Positions 7,640 through 14,149 of a DNA stretch of 16,035 nucleotides are shown here, piece by piece; the first letter of the stretch is position 1; each line of letters opens with the position of its first letter. The DNA lies in assembly GCA_937934705.1 (NCBI GenBank), contig CALGYY010000140.1, positions 1 through 16,035 on the forward strand, in the 5' to 3' direction. A model generated the notes under the pieces. That model ran no database searches, was not told where the DNA came from, and worked only from the letters and a program-made list of their open reading frames with translations. Position numbers and translations under genes: made by a program. The DNA is from an uncultured Bacteroidota bacterium. Lineage in GTDB: Bacteria > Bacteroidota > Bacteroidia > Bacteroidales > CAIWKO01.

Positions 7640-8290
7640 TCAGATCTTGTTTCCGAAGGCCAGATCTCCGGCATCCCCGAGTCCGGGTACAATATAAGCC
7701 TGAGCCGTGAGTTCGTCATCCACCGCGCCAACCCAGATTGTGAGGTCCTTGCGGGACAGATGCTTACGGCAATATTCCACACCCTGAATACTGGCCAGGA
7801 TAGTAACGATGTGGGTATGGGATGGCGTTCCCTTGGCCAGCAGCTCTTTGTAGGTCAATACCATACTGGCACCCGTAGCCAGCATGGGATCGGCAAGGAT
7901 CAGAACCCTGTCGTTGAGGTCAGGACTGGAAATATATTCGACCTGAATGTCAAACAGCCCGTCTTTGTGATGCTTGCGGTAAGCTGCAATAAATGCATTT
8001 TCCGAGCGGTCAAAAAAGCGAAGCATTCCCTGGTGGAGAGGAATACCGGCCCTAAGGATAGAGGCAATCACCGGATATTCCTTTAATACCTGAACTTCAG
8101 CAACTCCAAGCGGCGTAATGACTTCCCTGCTGGTGTATTCGAGTTTTCTGCTGATTTCGTAAGCCATAATTTCCCCGATCCGTTCAAAGTTGATCCGGAA
8201 ACGCTGGCTGTCTTTCTGAATTTCTGCATCTCTGATCTCGCTGATGAATGTGCTCAGCAGGGAATTCTTCTCGCTGAGAATATGTACCAT
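7640..8290 (-). CDS. upp: uracil phosphoribosyltransferase
   Basis: A 216-residue cytoplasmic salvage enzyme converting uracil and PRPP to UMP and pyrophosphate. The PRPP-binding loop is VLILADPMLATGASM (129-143), the Bacteroidota form of the type I phosphoribosyltransferase motif. SILRAGIPLHQGM (77-89) and the C-terminal uracil-recognition segment YIVPGLGDAGDLAFG (199-213) are intact. Length is normal for the family. The ATG at 8290 is fixed by a strong AGGAGG four bases upstream. It is the seventh gene of the minus-strand run, 46 bases after the GNAT gene with no terminator, and 5 bases before the small membrane protein gene. It may have its own promoter, but I see no TAnnTTTG box just upstream. 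Confidence 0.96.
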   Translation of the reverse strand: MVHILSEKNSLLSTFISEIRDAEIQKDSQRFRINFERIGEIMAYEISRKLEYTSREVITPLGVAEVQVLKEYPVIASILRAGIPLHQGMLRFFDRSENAFIAAYRKHHKDGLFDIQVEYISSPDLNDRVLILADPMLATGASMVLTYKELLAKGTPSHTHIVTILASIQGVEYCRKHLSRKDLTIWVGAVDDELTAQAYIVPGLGDAGDLAFGNKI

Positions 8291-8294
8291 AGGC

Positions 8295-8300
8295 CCTCCT
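8295..8300 (-). promoter_or_regulatory. strong Shine-Dalgarno (AGGAGG) of upp
   Basis: On the minus strand the bases before ATG 8290 read AAAAGGAGGGCCT, with AGGAGG four bases from the start codon. Most genes here lack a recognisable Shine-Dalgarno, as is usual in Bacteroidota, so this site is an exception and decides the upp start. Confidence 0.7.
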
Positions 8301-8336
8301 TTTCCTGATTGCGCAGCGAATTTAACCTTTTTTTAC

Positions 8337-9263
8337 TCACCGCCTGATGCGCCTGAGCATTTTCACCGCTTTGGGTAAGCGGTCGATGACGATTCGCTGA
8401 TAGGGTACCGAAACGGATCCAAAACCTGCATAGAAGCGGGCCAGCCCGGGATTCTCCGAACCCTCAAAATCCAGTATAAGGTCCTGGCCGGCATGTTCCC
8501 TGATGAAATAATCGATGACACTGACCATAGCTCCGCTTGATTTTGCCTGGGGGGCCGCGGCAGAAAAGATCATAATGGCTCTGCCCCCGTCAATGAAAAA
8601 TACAGCTCCGGCAATGAGTTCTCCTTCTTTGTTGTTGATCACGGGTATGCGCACTTCCGCATGGTTCCGGCCATCGCTGCAAAGTGCTGAAAAACGTTGG
8701 TAATCCCTCTCTTTCCAGTGCCTGATTTCCTTTCCTTTCCCTGCACGAAAGCACTGAATCAGCGCTTCCGGATGTGAGGTTTCCTGAATCAGGAATTCAT
8801 GCTTCAGCGCTTTGTTCAGGTTTCTCTGATGATTGTCACTGTATCGCTTCCTGATCTCATCGTAAGAGTCCCGTAAACTGAGTTCATAATTGTTCAATGG
8901 GATCATCCGGAGAGCAGGCTCTTCTTTCATCGGGAATTGCGAAGTCTGTAGTTCCACCAGCCTGATGTCCGCAGGAAGGTGGAACAGAATATTCTCAGCC
9001 ATGGCTGGGCTTACATCTTCACTGGCAAATATGCCGAGGCGCTGTATGAAAAACGGCGTATAAACATAGCGGATGCCCATTTTTTTTCTCACAGGAAGAG
9101 GGAATACGGCACGGTAATCATCCATGACAAGCGCGTCCCACCGACCATCCGTCATTCGGTCGAGGTACCACGACAGGGCGTAGATTATACGATCGTTGCT
9201 TTCCTCGATACACCGATCCCAGGCCACCTTATCAATCTCTTCGTGTGAAAGATAACGAATCAT
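8337..9263 (-). CDS. FemAB-like / GNAT-fold acyltransferase
   Basis: A 308-residue cytoplasmic protein resembling FemAB-type or PF13480-type double-GNAT acyltransferases. The N-terminal half (about 1-125) includes an aromatic-rich VYTPFFIQRLGIF block. A SDNHQRNLNKAL segment lies near 140-153, at the usual junction before the second GNAT-like half. The C-terminal half holds the typical strand-helix series with GELIAGAVFFIDGGRAIMIFSAA and a final LILDFEGSENPGLARFYAGFG, where FEGS..PG..RFY is very characteristic of the family. ATG 9263 (MIRYLSHEE) was chosen over a start at 9323 because it overlaps the upstream stop as ATGA and the earlier residues look unconserved. The overlap suggests translational coupling with the polysaccharide deacetylase. 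Family members use aminoacyl-tRNA or acyl-CoA donors; donor and acceptor here are unknown. A role in cell-surface glycan or peptidoglycan modification is inferred from the neighbour only. Confidence 0.78.
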   Translation of the reverse strand: MIRYLSHEEIDKVAWDRCIEESNDRIIYALSWYLDRMTDGRWDALVMDDYRAVFPLPVRKKMGIRYVYTPFFIQRLGIFASEDVSPAMAENILFHLPADIRLVELQTSQFPMKEEPALRMIPLNNYELSLRDSYDEIRKRYSDNHQRNLNKALKHEFLIQETSHPEALIQCFRAGKGKEIRHWKERDYQRFSALCSDGRNHAEVRIPVINNKEGELIAGAVFFIDGGRAIMIFSAAAPQAKSSGAMVSVIDYFIREHAGQDLILDFEGSENPGLARFYAGFGSVSVPYQRIVIDRLPKAVKMLRRIRR

Positions 9264-10576
9264 GATCTGATGCCTGTAATGGTTCTTAAAATGTGCTCGT
9301 AAACCGGTCGCCAACCCTTCCATTGCCCCTGATCACTCAGGGATTCGTTGTGCCACAGGGTAATCAGCCGCCCTCCGGTATCTTTCTGGTATTCGGCCAT
9401 GGCAGCTGCTTCCAAGGCAGATTCCTCTGCGCTGATTTTGCGGTAAACCTGATAAGCCCCGTCCATCATGGATAAGGGATGAAGCATCAGCGGGGTCGCA
9501 TTTTCTCGCTCCAGGTCGTAAAACGGGAAGCTTCTCGAAGTACCGGCCCTGTAGCCGCTATCGCCGGCCCAGCCCAGGGAGTAATCATCAGTGATCCCGC
9601 ATTCAATATAACGGCGGTAGGTTTCCGGCAGACGGATACGAAGGAAGTGCTGCCGGGCCTTGGTAATTTCCCGGCCCAGAACGAAGGATAATTGTCCGAT
9701 TTCCCGTTTCAACAGTTCCGTATTCTCAAATGAAAGGAAAGAGGGATGGATCCCGATATCATTTGTTTGTCCCAGTTCTCTGATTCTGGCACTATGGGCA
9801 GGATGCAGCAGAGGAATGTTTTTGTCGTATTTTCCGTACGTCCCGGGATGGATAAAATACAAAGGCTTAAGATTACAGGCTTCATGCAAATAATCCAGCC
9901 ACGCGAAACAGTCAAACGGATCTGTCTTCCTTCCCCTAAGTACCTTTACCCTCAAAGCAGCATTCTGCCATCGGAAAAGCAGGAGGTCACGGATCAAACC
10001 CGCGGTATTCCTTGAAAAACCTTTATGAAGGTATGACCAGGTCTGATCGATATCGTAAGTGGGTAAAAATTCAAATTCACTGTTCGCCGCCTTAAGGTAT
10101 GGGTCATACTGCTGAAGCAGGCGTGTCAGGCGGTTAAGCCAGAGATCAACTACAGGAAGCCGGTGCACGCCACATTTCCACATCAGGCTTTCCTGTACCT
10201 CAAACCGTCCGTACGGATCCAACCTGAATGGCAGGTATTCTTCATAACGCGTTATCAGCCAGAATACAGCCGAGAATATATCGAATGAAAGGGCGCTCTT
10301 TTCATCATCCAAAGGGAAAAGAACCCATTGCTCGCCTGTGAGGAGGTGCAGCGGCTGAAATTCACGGATGCGGTCTTCGCTCAGCAGGCCTGAAGGTGTG
10401 ATCCGGACCGATCCCGGGATGTTTTTCAAGGAATAATTGATCAGGACACCCTCTGTCGGGTCAAACTGCCCGGGTTCATCAATTATCCTGAACGGCAGCC
10501 TGAGCCAATGACCAAAGACCAGGCGAAAGATATATTCCTGCCTGGGGCTTCCCGTTCCGGCGTATATGAAGATCAT
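9260..10576 (-). CDS. polysaccharide deacetylase family protein with DUF7033-like N-terminus
   Basis: A 438-residue protein. The N-terminal ~165 residues fit the DUF7033 type that precedes Bacteroidota deacetylase domains (FSAVFWLITRYEEYLPF, VVDLWLNRLTRLL). The rest resembles a NodB/CE4-like domain: a first acidic motif TYDIDQTW (D175, D177) followed by GIHPSF (H277), which correspond to the metal-binding Asp-Asp and His motifs. Later motifs are ARQHFLR (307-313), a PETYRRYIECGITDDYSLG stretch and LMLHPL (H366), plus WHNESLSD near the end. No signal peptide is visible, so a cytoplasmic or membrane-associated position is more likely than secretion. The start at ATG 10576 lies 15 bases after folC. 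The stop overlaps the GNAT start. Deacetylation of an N-acetylated sugar is the family expectation; the true substrate is unknown. Confidence 0.85.
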   Translation of the reverse strand: MIFIYAGTGSPRQEYIFRLVFGHWLRLPFRIIDEPGQFDPTEGVLINYSLKNIPGSVRITPSGLLSEDRIREFQPLHLLTGEQWVLFPLDDEKSALSFDIFSAVFWLITRYEEYLPFRLDPYGRFEVQESLMWKCGVHRLPVVDLWLNRLTRLLQQYDPYLKAANSEFEFLPTYDIDQTWSYLHKGFSRNTAGLIRDLLLFRWQNAALRVKVLRGRKTDPFDCFAWLDYLHEACNLKPLYFIHPGTYGKYDKNIPLLHPAHSARIRELGQTNDIGIHPSFLSFENTELLKREIGQLSFVLGREITKARQHFLRIRLPETYRRYIECGITDDYSLGWAGDSGYRAGTSRSFPFYDLERENATPLMLHPLSMMDGAYQVYRKISAEESALEAAAMAEYQKDTGGRLITLWHNESLSDQGQWKGWRPVYEHILRTITGIRS

Positions 10577-10591
10577 GCGATACGATGAATG

Positions 10592-11893
10592 TTACTTAAC
10601 GACTTCGGCCACTACAAAAGTACTTCCTCCGACAAATATAAGGTCTTTTTCAGCAGCCCTGGAGCGCGCGGCCTCAAGGGCTTCGCCAACTCCGGGAAAA
10701 GCCTGCCCCGCGAGCCCAAGCGTTTCAGCTTCCGCTAATAATTTCTGAGCATCCAGTCCCCGCGGGACGGCAGGTTTGCAAAAATAATAGCGGGCGAAGC
10801 GTGGAAGACTGTCCAGTATTTCACCCCTTTCTTTATCTTCAACCATCCCGAATACCATGTGTAATTCTTCATGGGGAACCAGCCGGATTTGTCTGACCAC
10901 TTCACGGATTCCGTCCAGATTATGACCTGTATCACAGATGATCAGAGGTTTTCTGCCGATAAGCTGCCAGCGCCCCCTGAAACCGGTATTCTGTGTTACT
11001 CTAAGGTAGCCCTGCCTGATATGTTCAACAGAAGTAGTCAAACCAAGGTCATTCAAAACATCCAGACTGCACAGCACCGTTGGGGCGTTGCGCATCTGGT
11101 AAAGTCCTGCCAGCGGGCTTATCAGCGAAGGCAGATATTCTATTCCCTCCTTCCAGATGTTCATGTCAAGGACTGGAGAAGGACTCATCTTAAAGCGGAA
11201 GGAATTCACTTCGTATATGCGGTCGGCGAAGTAAACGGGAGCCTCCATCTGCCGGGCCTTTTCAACGAATATGTCTTTACTGTCCTTATGTGTTTCCCCA
11301 ATAACCACAGGTGTTCCCTGTTTAATAATGCCGGCTTTTTCGCCTGCAATTTCATGAATGCTGCCACCCAGGAACTGTTGATGATCCAATCCGATATTGG
11401 TGATAACAGACAGCATAGGTTGGATAATGTTGGTGCTGTCGAGCCTGCCGCCCATCCCGGTTTCGATGATAGCGATGTCAGGTTTCTCCCTCGAAAACCA
11501 CCACATGGCCAGTGCAAAGGTCATCTCGAAAAATGAAGGGTGGATGGCTTCGAAGTCCTTGCGGTAATGTTTGAAAAAGTTCACCACATCCGTCTTGGGG
11601 ATCATCTTGCTGTTGATCCGTATGCGCTCGCGGAAATCCTTCAGGTGAGGCGAGGTAAACAAGGCTGTGCGCAAACCGCTTTCCTGCATGACAGAAGCCA
11701 GGATGCTGGAAACGGAACCTTTCCCGTTGGTCCCTGCGATATGAACTGAGGGGAAGTTATTCTCGGGTTCCCCCGTGAGCCGGCTGAGATGAAGGGTGTT
11801 GTCCAGATTGGCCTTATATGCAGCTCCGCCTATACGGTGGAACATCGGAAGGCTGCTGAAGATGTAGTCCAGTGTTTCCTGGTAGTCGCTCAA
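10592..11893 (-). CDS. folC: folylpolyglutamate synthase / dihydrofolate synthase, TTG start
   Basis: A 433-residue cytoplasmic Mur-ligase-fold enzyme that ligates glutamate to dihydropteroate and/or tetrahydrofolate using ATP. The P-loop is AGTNGKGSV (53-61); the omega-loop region TSPHL (80-84) and IIETGMGGRLDSTN (142-155) follow. H171 (GLDHQQFLG) and AGEKAGI, whose Lys is K187, the position carbamylated in known FolC, are present. The C-terminal domain has CDTGHNLDG and the end segment GGSTFVVAE. I take the start as TTG 11893: it encodes the conserved opening (SDYQETLDYIFSSLPMFHRIGG), while the next ATG would delete it. The TTG overlaps the tonB stop as TTGA, so translation probably depends on reinitiation from tonB. 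Bifunctional versus single activity cannot be told here. Confidence 0.95.
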   Translation of the reverse strand: MSDYQETLDYIFSSLPMFHRIGGAAYKANLDNTLHLSRLTGEPENNFPSVHIAGTNGKGSVSSILASVMQESGLRTALFTSPHLKDFRERIRINSKMIPKTDVVNFFKHYRKDFEAIHPSFFEMTFALAMWWFSREKPDIAIIETGMGGRLDSTNIIQPMLSVITNIGLDHQQFLGGSIHEIAGEKAGIIKQGTPVVIGETHKDSKDIFVEKARQMEAPVYFADRIYEVNSFRFKMSPSPVLDMNIWKEGIEYLPSLISPLAGLYQMRNAPTVLCSLDVLNDLGLTTSVEHIRQGYLRVTQNTGFRGRWQLIGRKPLIICDTGHNLDGIREVVRQIRLVPHEELHMVFGMVEDKERGEILDSLPRFARYYFCKPAVPRGLDAQKLLAEAETLGLAGQAFPGVGEALEAARSRAAEKDLIFVGGSTFVVAEVVK

Positions 11894-12618
11894 TTCAGGT
11901 TGATGAAATTGTAAGTGATGGTCCCCTTTTGTTCTTCCGGGGCATCTGCCTTTTCGTGAAACTTTGCTTTCAGTGCGGCCGCTTTGGCCGTGTTGAGCAG
12001 GTATGTACTGGTGGTGGTTGTGCCTCGCGCGCCGGGAATCGCCTTAGTTACATTACCGTTTTTATCCACCCAAATAGAAACGACCACGATGCCTTCATCC
12101 CTGCTGTTATATTCGGGTTTGGGTAAGCTTTTTTTATTCCTTCCGGAAAGGTTGAATGACACGCCTCCCGGTCCCGGTGTTCCGTAATGATTCTTCGCAT
12201 CGGGGTCACCGTCAGGATGACCCTGATCGCCCGGCTTACCAGTTTCCCCCTCGCTTCCTCCCGGGTTCTTTTTTCCGGGATACAAGGCATTTTTATTTAC
12301 GGCATCCTCTTGCGGCGTCGTAGTTTTGTTGTTGCTGTTGTTCTTTTTGTCGAGACTGTGTGATTCTTCCGTATTCTGTGTAGCAACATCATCCTGCGCA
12401 TCCGATGAGGGCGGGCTCGAAGCATCTTCACTGGCAGGTTGATCCGGCTGGATCTCACCCATACCATCTTCACTGTATCCAAGATTCACCTCAACGCCTT
12501 CCTCCGGAGGAGGGGGAAGGGGAGAGCTGAAACCGAAAAGAAAAAAACACACGAGAATCAGTGCGTGAAAAAGAATGGTTCCAACAACTCCGCCGGTTTT
12601 GTATTTTCGTTCGTTCAT
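11890..12618 (-). CDS. tonB: TonB-like energy transducer of the exbBD operon
   Basis: A 242-residue inner-membrane-anchored periplasmic protein. A basic N-terminus (MNERKYK) precedes one membrane helix (about 9-30) and a PLPPPPEE exit. The periplasmic spacer (about 40-170) is low-complexity and rich in D, E, S, N, G and K, where E. coli TonB has a Pro-rich rod. The C-terminal domain (about 170-242) is short: EGIVVVSIWVDKNGNVTKAI, a Thr-rich turn (RGTTTTSTYLL), an AKAAALKAKF helix and a final GTITYNFINLN strand. The position 78 bases after exbD supports the assignment over other TonB-family roles. In Bacteroidota such proteins couple the proton-driven ExbBD motor to SusC/TonB-dependent receptors. 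Its stop overlaps the folC start. The 78-base gap is poly-A rich next to the ATG, with no clear Shine-Dalgarno. Confidence 0.88.
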   Translation of the reverse strand: MNERKYKTGGVVGTILFHALILVCFFLFGFSSPLPPPPEEGVEVNLGYSEDGMGEIQPDQPASEDASSPPSSDAQDDVATQNTEESHSLDKKNNSNNKTTTPQEDAVNKNALYPGKKNPGGSEGETGKPGDQGHPDGDPDAKNHYGTPGPGGVSFNLSGRNKKSLPKPEYNSRDEGIVVVSIWVDKNGNVTKAIPGARGTTTTSTYLLNTAKAAALKAKFHEKADAPEEQKGTITYNFINLN

Positions 12619-12696
12619 TGCGCTTGGTTTTTTTTTGGTTTTGGGGCGCGTCAGAGAGAATAAACGGGGATTTCCACAAACTGTTTCTTATACGCA

Positions 12697-13119
12697 TCAG
12701 GAGCCGGCAGGTTTCGGTCTGGTGGCCAGGATCACCTTGTGTTTCGTGTTTTTTTCTTCGTTAATCCTGTTTACAGCATCAATCACATTGACCACGTATT
12801 GAACAGGAACGCTTTGGTCTGCCCTGAGTACAACGGTTGCCTCCGTTTCATTTGCAAGGCTGTTTCCGATCACCGATTGCAGTGCCGTTTCTTCAACAGC
12901 TTTGGTGTCCAGATAGTATTCGTAATGCTCGTTGATGTATAATGTGATAGTTTGTTTGGCCAGGGTTTTACTGCTGCTGTTGGGCAGCAAAAGCTTGATG
13001 GCATTGGGACTGACAAGGGTAGAGGTGAGCATGAAAAAAATCAGCAGCAGAAATACCAGGTCAGACATGGAAGCCATGCTGAACTCGACATTTCTCTTAT
13101 TGCGCATTTGCATTGCCAT
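12697..13119 (-). CDS. exbD: biopolymer transport protein ExbD
   Basis: A 140-residue inner-membrane protein with one N-terminal helix (about 19-36) and a periplasmic domain. The helix begins MASMSDLVFLLLIFFML; D20 is the conserved proton-pathway aspartate that ExbD/TolR/MotB proteins need. The following segment NAIKLLLPNSSSK and the ExbD-type domain with TVVLRADQSVPVQYVVNVIDAV are typical. I chose ATG 13119 (MAMQMRNKRN) because upstream residues up to 13221 lie inside exbB; ATG 13113 is a close alternative. It follows exbB by 19 bases. Length is usual for Bacteroidota ExbD. It works as a dimer inside an ExbB pentamer, passing proton-driven motion to TonB. Confidence 0.94.
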   Translation of the reverse strand: MAMQMRNKRNVEFSMASMSDLVFLLLIFFMLTSTLVSPNAIKLLLPNSSSKTLAKQTITLYINEHYEYYLDTKAVEETALQSVIGNSLANETEATVVLRADQSVPVQYVVNVIDAVNRINEEKNTKHKVILATRPKPAGS

Positions 13120-13138
13120 ATTCGGGCGGTTTAAGTGG

Positions 13139-13852
13139 TTAAGCAGGCTCCTGCAAAAGATCCATAAATTCTGTGGCTCTGGCTTCCATTTTATTGACAA
13201 CCTTTTGAATCCTGGCCACAATAATGTTGTAGCAGAAATAAGCCATCAGCCCGACGATCAGTCCGGCAACAGTGGTTACCATGGCTTCATAAATACCGCC
13301 CGACAAAGTCCCGATATCAATATTATTTCCAGCTTTCGACATATTGTAAAATGCCCGCACCATACCGGTGACCGTTCCCAGAAACCCGAGCATGGGAGCC
13401 CCGCCTGCTACCGTTGCCAGCATGGTTACATTCTTTTCGAGCTTGGCAATTTCAAGTTTTCCTGTGTTCTCAATAGCCGTGTTGATGTCTCCGAGCGGTT
13501 TCCCCAATCTCAGCAGACCCTTGTGAACCATACGCGCATAAGGTGAATTGGTGTTTTTTGCCAGACTAATCGCCGAATCAACTTTGCCGGACCGGATGAA
13601 TTCACGGATATTGTTCATGAAGCCGGAATCCTCCCTGCCGGCTTTCTGAACCAGAAATAAACGTTCGAAAAAAATGTATATGGCAACAATCGAAAGAATC
13701 CCGATCGGAATCATGATCCAGCCCCCCTTCATAGCAAGCTCTAAAAAGGACAGGGTTTCCTCTGTCGGCATTACGGGAGGCACCGCGCTTTGTCCGGCCA
13801 GTGTGTCCACCACTGAAGTGCCTGTTTCTGAGATCTGAAGCAAGATTGACAT
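13139..13852 (-). CDS. exbB: MotA/TolQ/ExbB proton channel family protein
   Basis: A 237-residue inner-membrane protein. The helices are TM1 (about 44-64), TM2 (about 142-167, with GAPMLGFLGTVTGMVRAF, the family hallmark) and TM3 (about 186-211, IYEAMVTTVAGLIVGL). The cytoplasmic loop between TM1 and TM2 carries the usual ExbB/TolQ helix pattern. The longer N-terminus (about 40 residues) is common in Bacteroidota. It is the first gene of a same-strand run of eight genes reaching 7155. With ExbD and TonB it forms the proton-driven motor that energises outer-membrane transport. TolQ is an alternative name, but the adjacent TonB-like protein and lack of tolA/pal favour ExbB. Confidence 0.93.
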   Translation of the reverse strand: MSILLQISETGTSVVDTLAGQSAVPPVMPTEETLSFLELAMKGGWIMIPIGILSIVAIYIFFERLFLVQKAGREDSGFMNNIREFIRSGKVDSAISLAKNTNSPYARMVHKGLLRLGKPLGDINTAIENTGKLEIAKLEKNVTMLATVAGGAPMLGFLGTVTGMVRAFYNMSKAGNNIDIGTLSGGIYEAMVTTVAGLIVGLMAYFCYNIIVARIQKVVNKMEARATEFMDLLQEPA

Positions 13853-14149
13853 ATAGATAGTTTTTGTTGGGTAAAAGTATTTCTAATGCCTTTTTGTGTC
13901 TGCCGCTGATGCCGCATTTTGCTAACACGGGAGTGTTGATAATACAAACCACCCTCGCCGGGCTTTTATTGCCCCGGATTCGCACCGCAGATTTTACTCG
14001 TTTTTCCGCTTTGACAGGCCAGTGGGTGCGTAAGAAGCAGAAAAACAGTCATTTGTTATTTATAATGAGTCCGGATTCCATCTTCGCTGAAATTTCTATT
14101 TTTGCCCGCGGATCGACAATTCAATCAATAATCATAAAAACCTATCGCT
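13853..14149. other. divergent intergenic region between exbB and nhaD
   Basis: A 297-base gap without any supportable gene. It must hold promoters for both the minus-strand exbB run and the plus-strand antiporter. A plus-strand TAnnTTTG box is noted at 14097. For the minus strand, only a degenerate TACTTTTA at 13872-13879 is seen. Two small inverted repeats lie in the middle: AACAC-GGGA-GTGTT (13924-13937), and CCGGGC/GCCCCGG (13958-13963 with 13971-13977, one bulged base). Neither is followed by a T tract, so they are not terminators. The first is a candidate operator and nothing more. Confidence 0.5.
14097..14104 (+). promoter_or_regulatory. possible Bacteroidota -7 box (TATTTTTG) for nhaD
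   Basis: TATTTTTG matches TAnnTTTG and lies 45 bases upstream of ATG 14150, giving a leader near 40 bases. No TTTG is found about 20 bases further up, so support comes from the -7 box alone. Confidence 0.35.

Noticed and set aside
10871..11536. Plus-strand open frame of 221 codons opposite folC.
   Set aside because: No recognisable domain; it mirrors the codon pattern of an intact, strongly conserved folC on the other strand.
12932..13546. Plus-strand open frame of 204 codons opposite exbD and exbB.
   Set aside because: Antisense shadow across two well-supported genes and their gap.
13958..13977. CCGGGC/GCCCCGG hairpin as a terminator.
   Set aside because: It has a bulge, no T tract on either strand, and lies upstream of both divergent genes.
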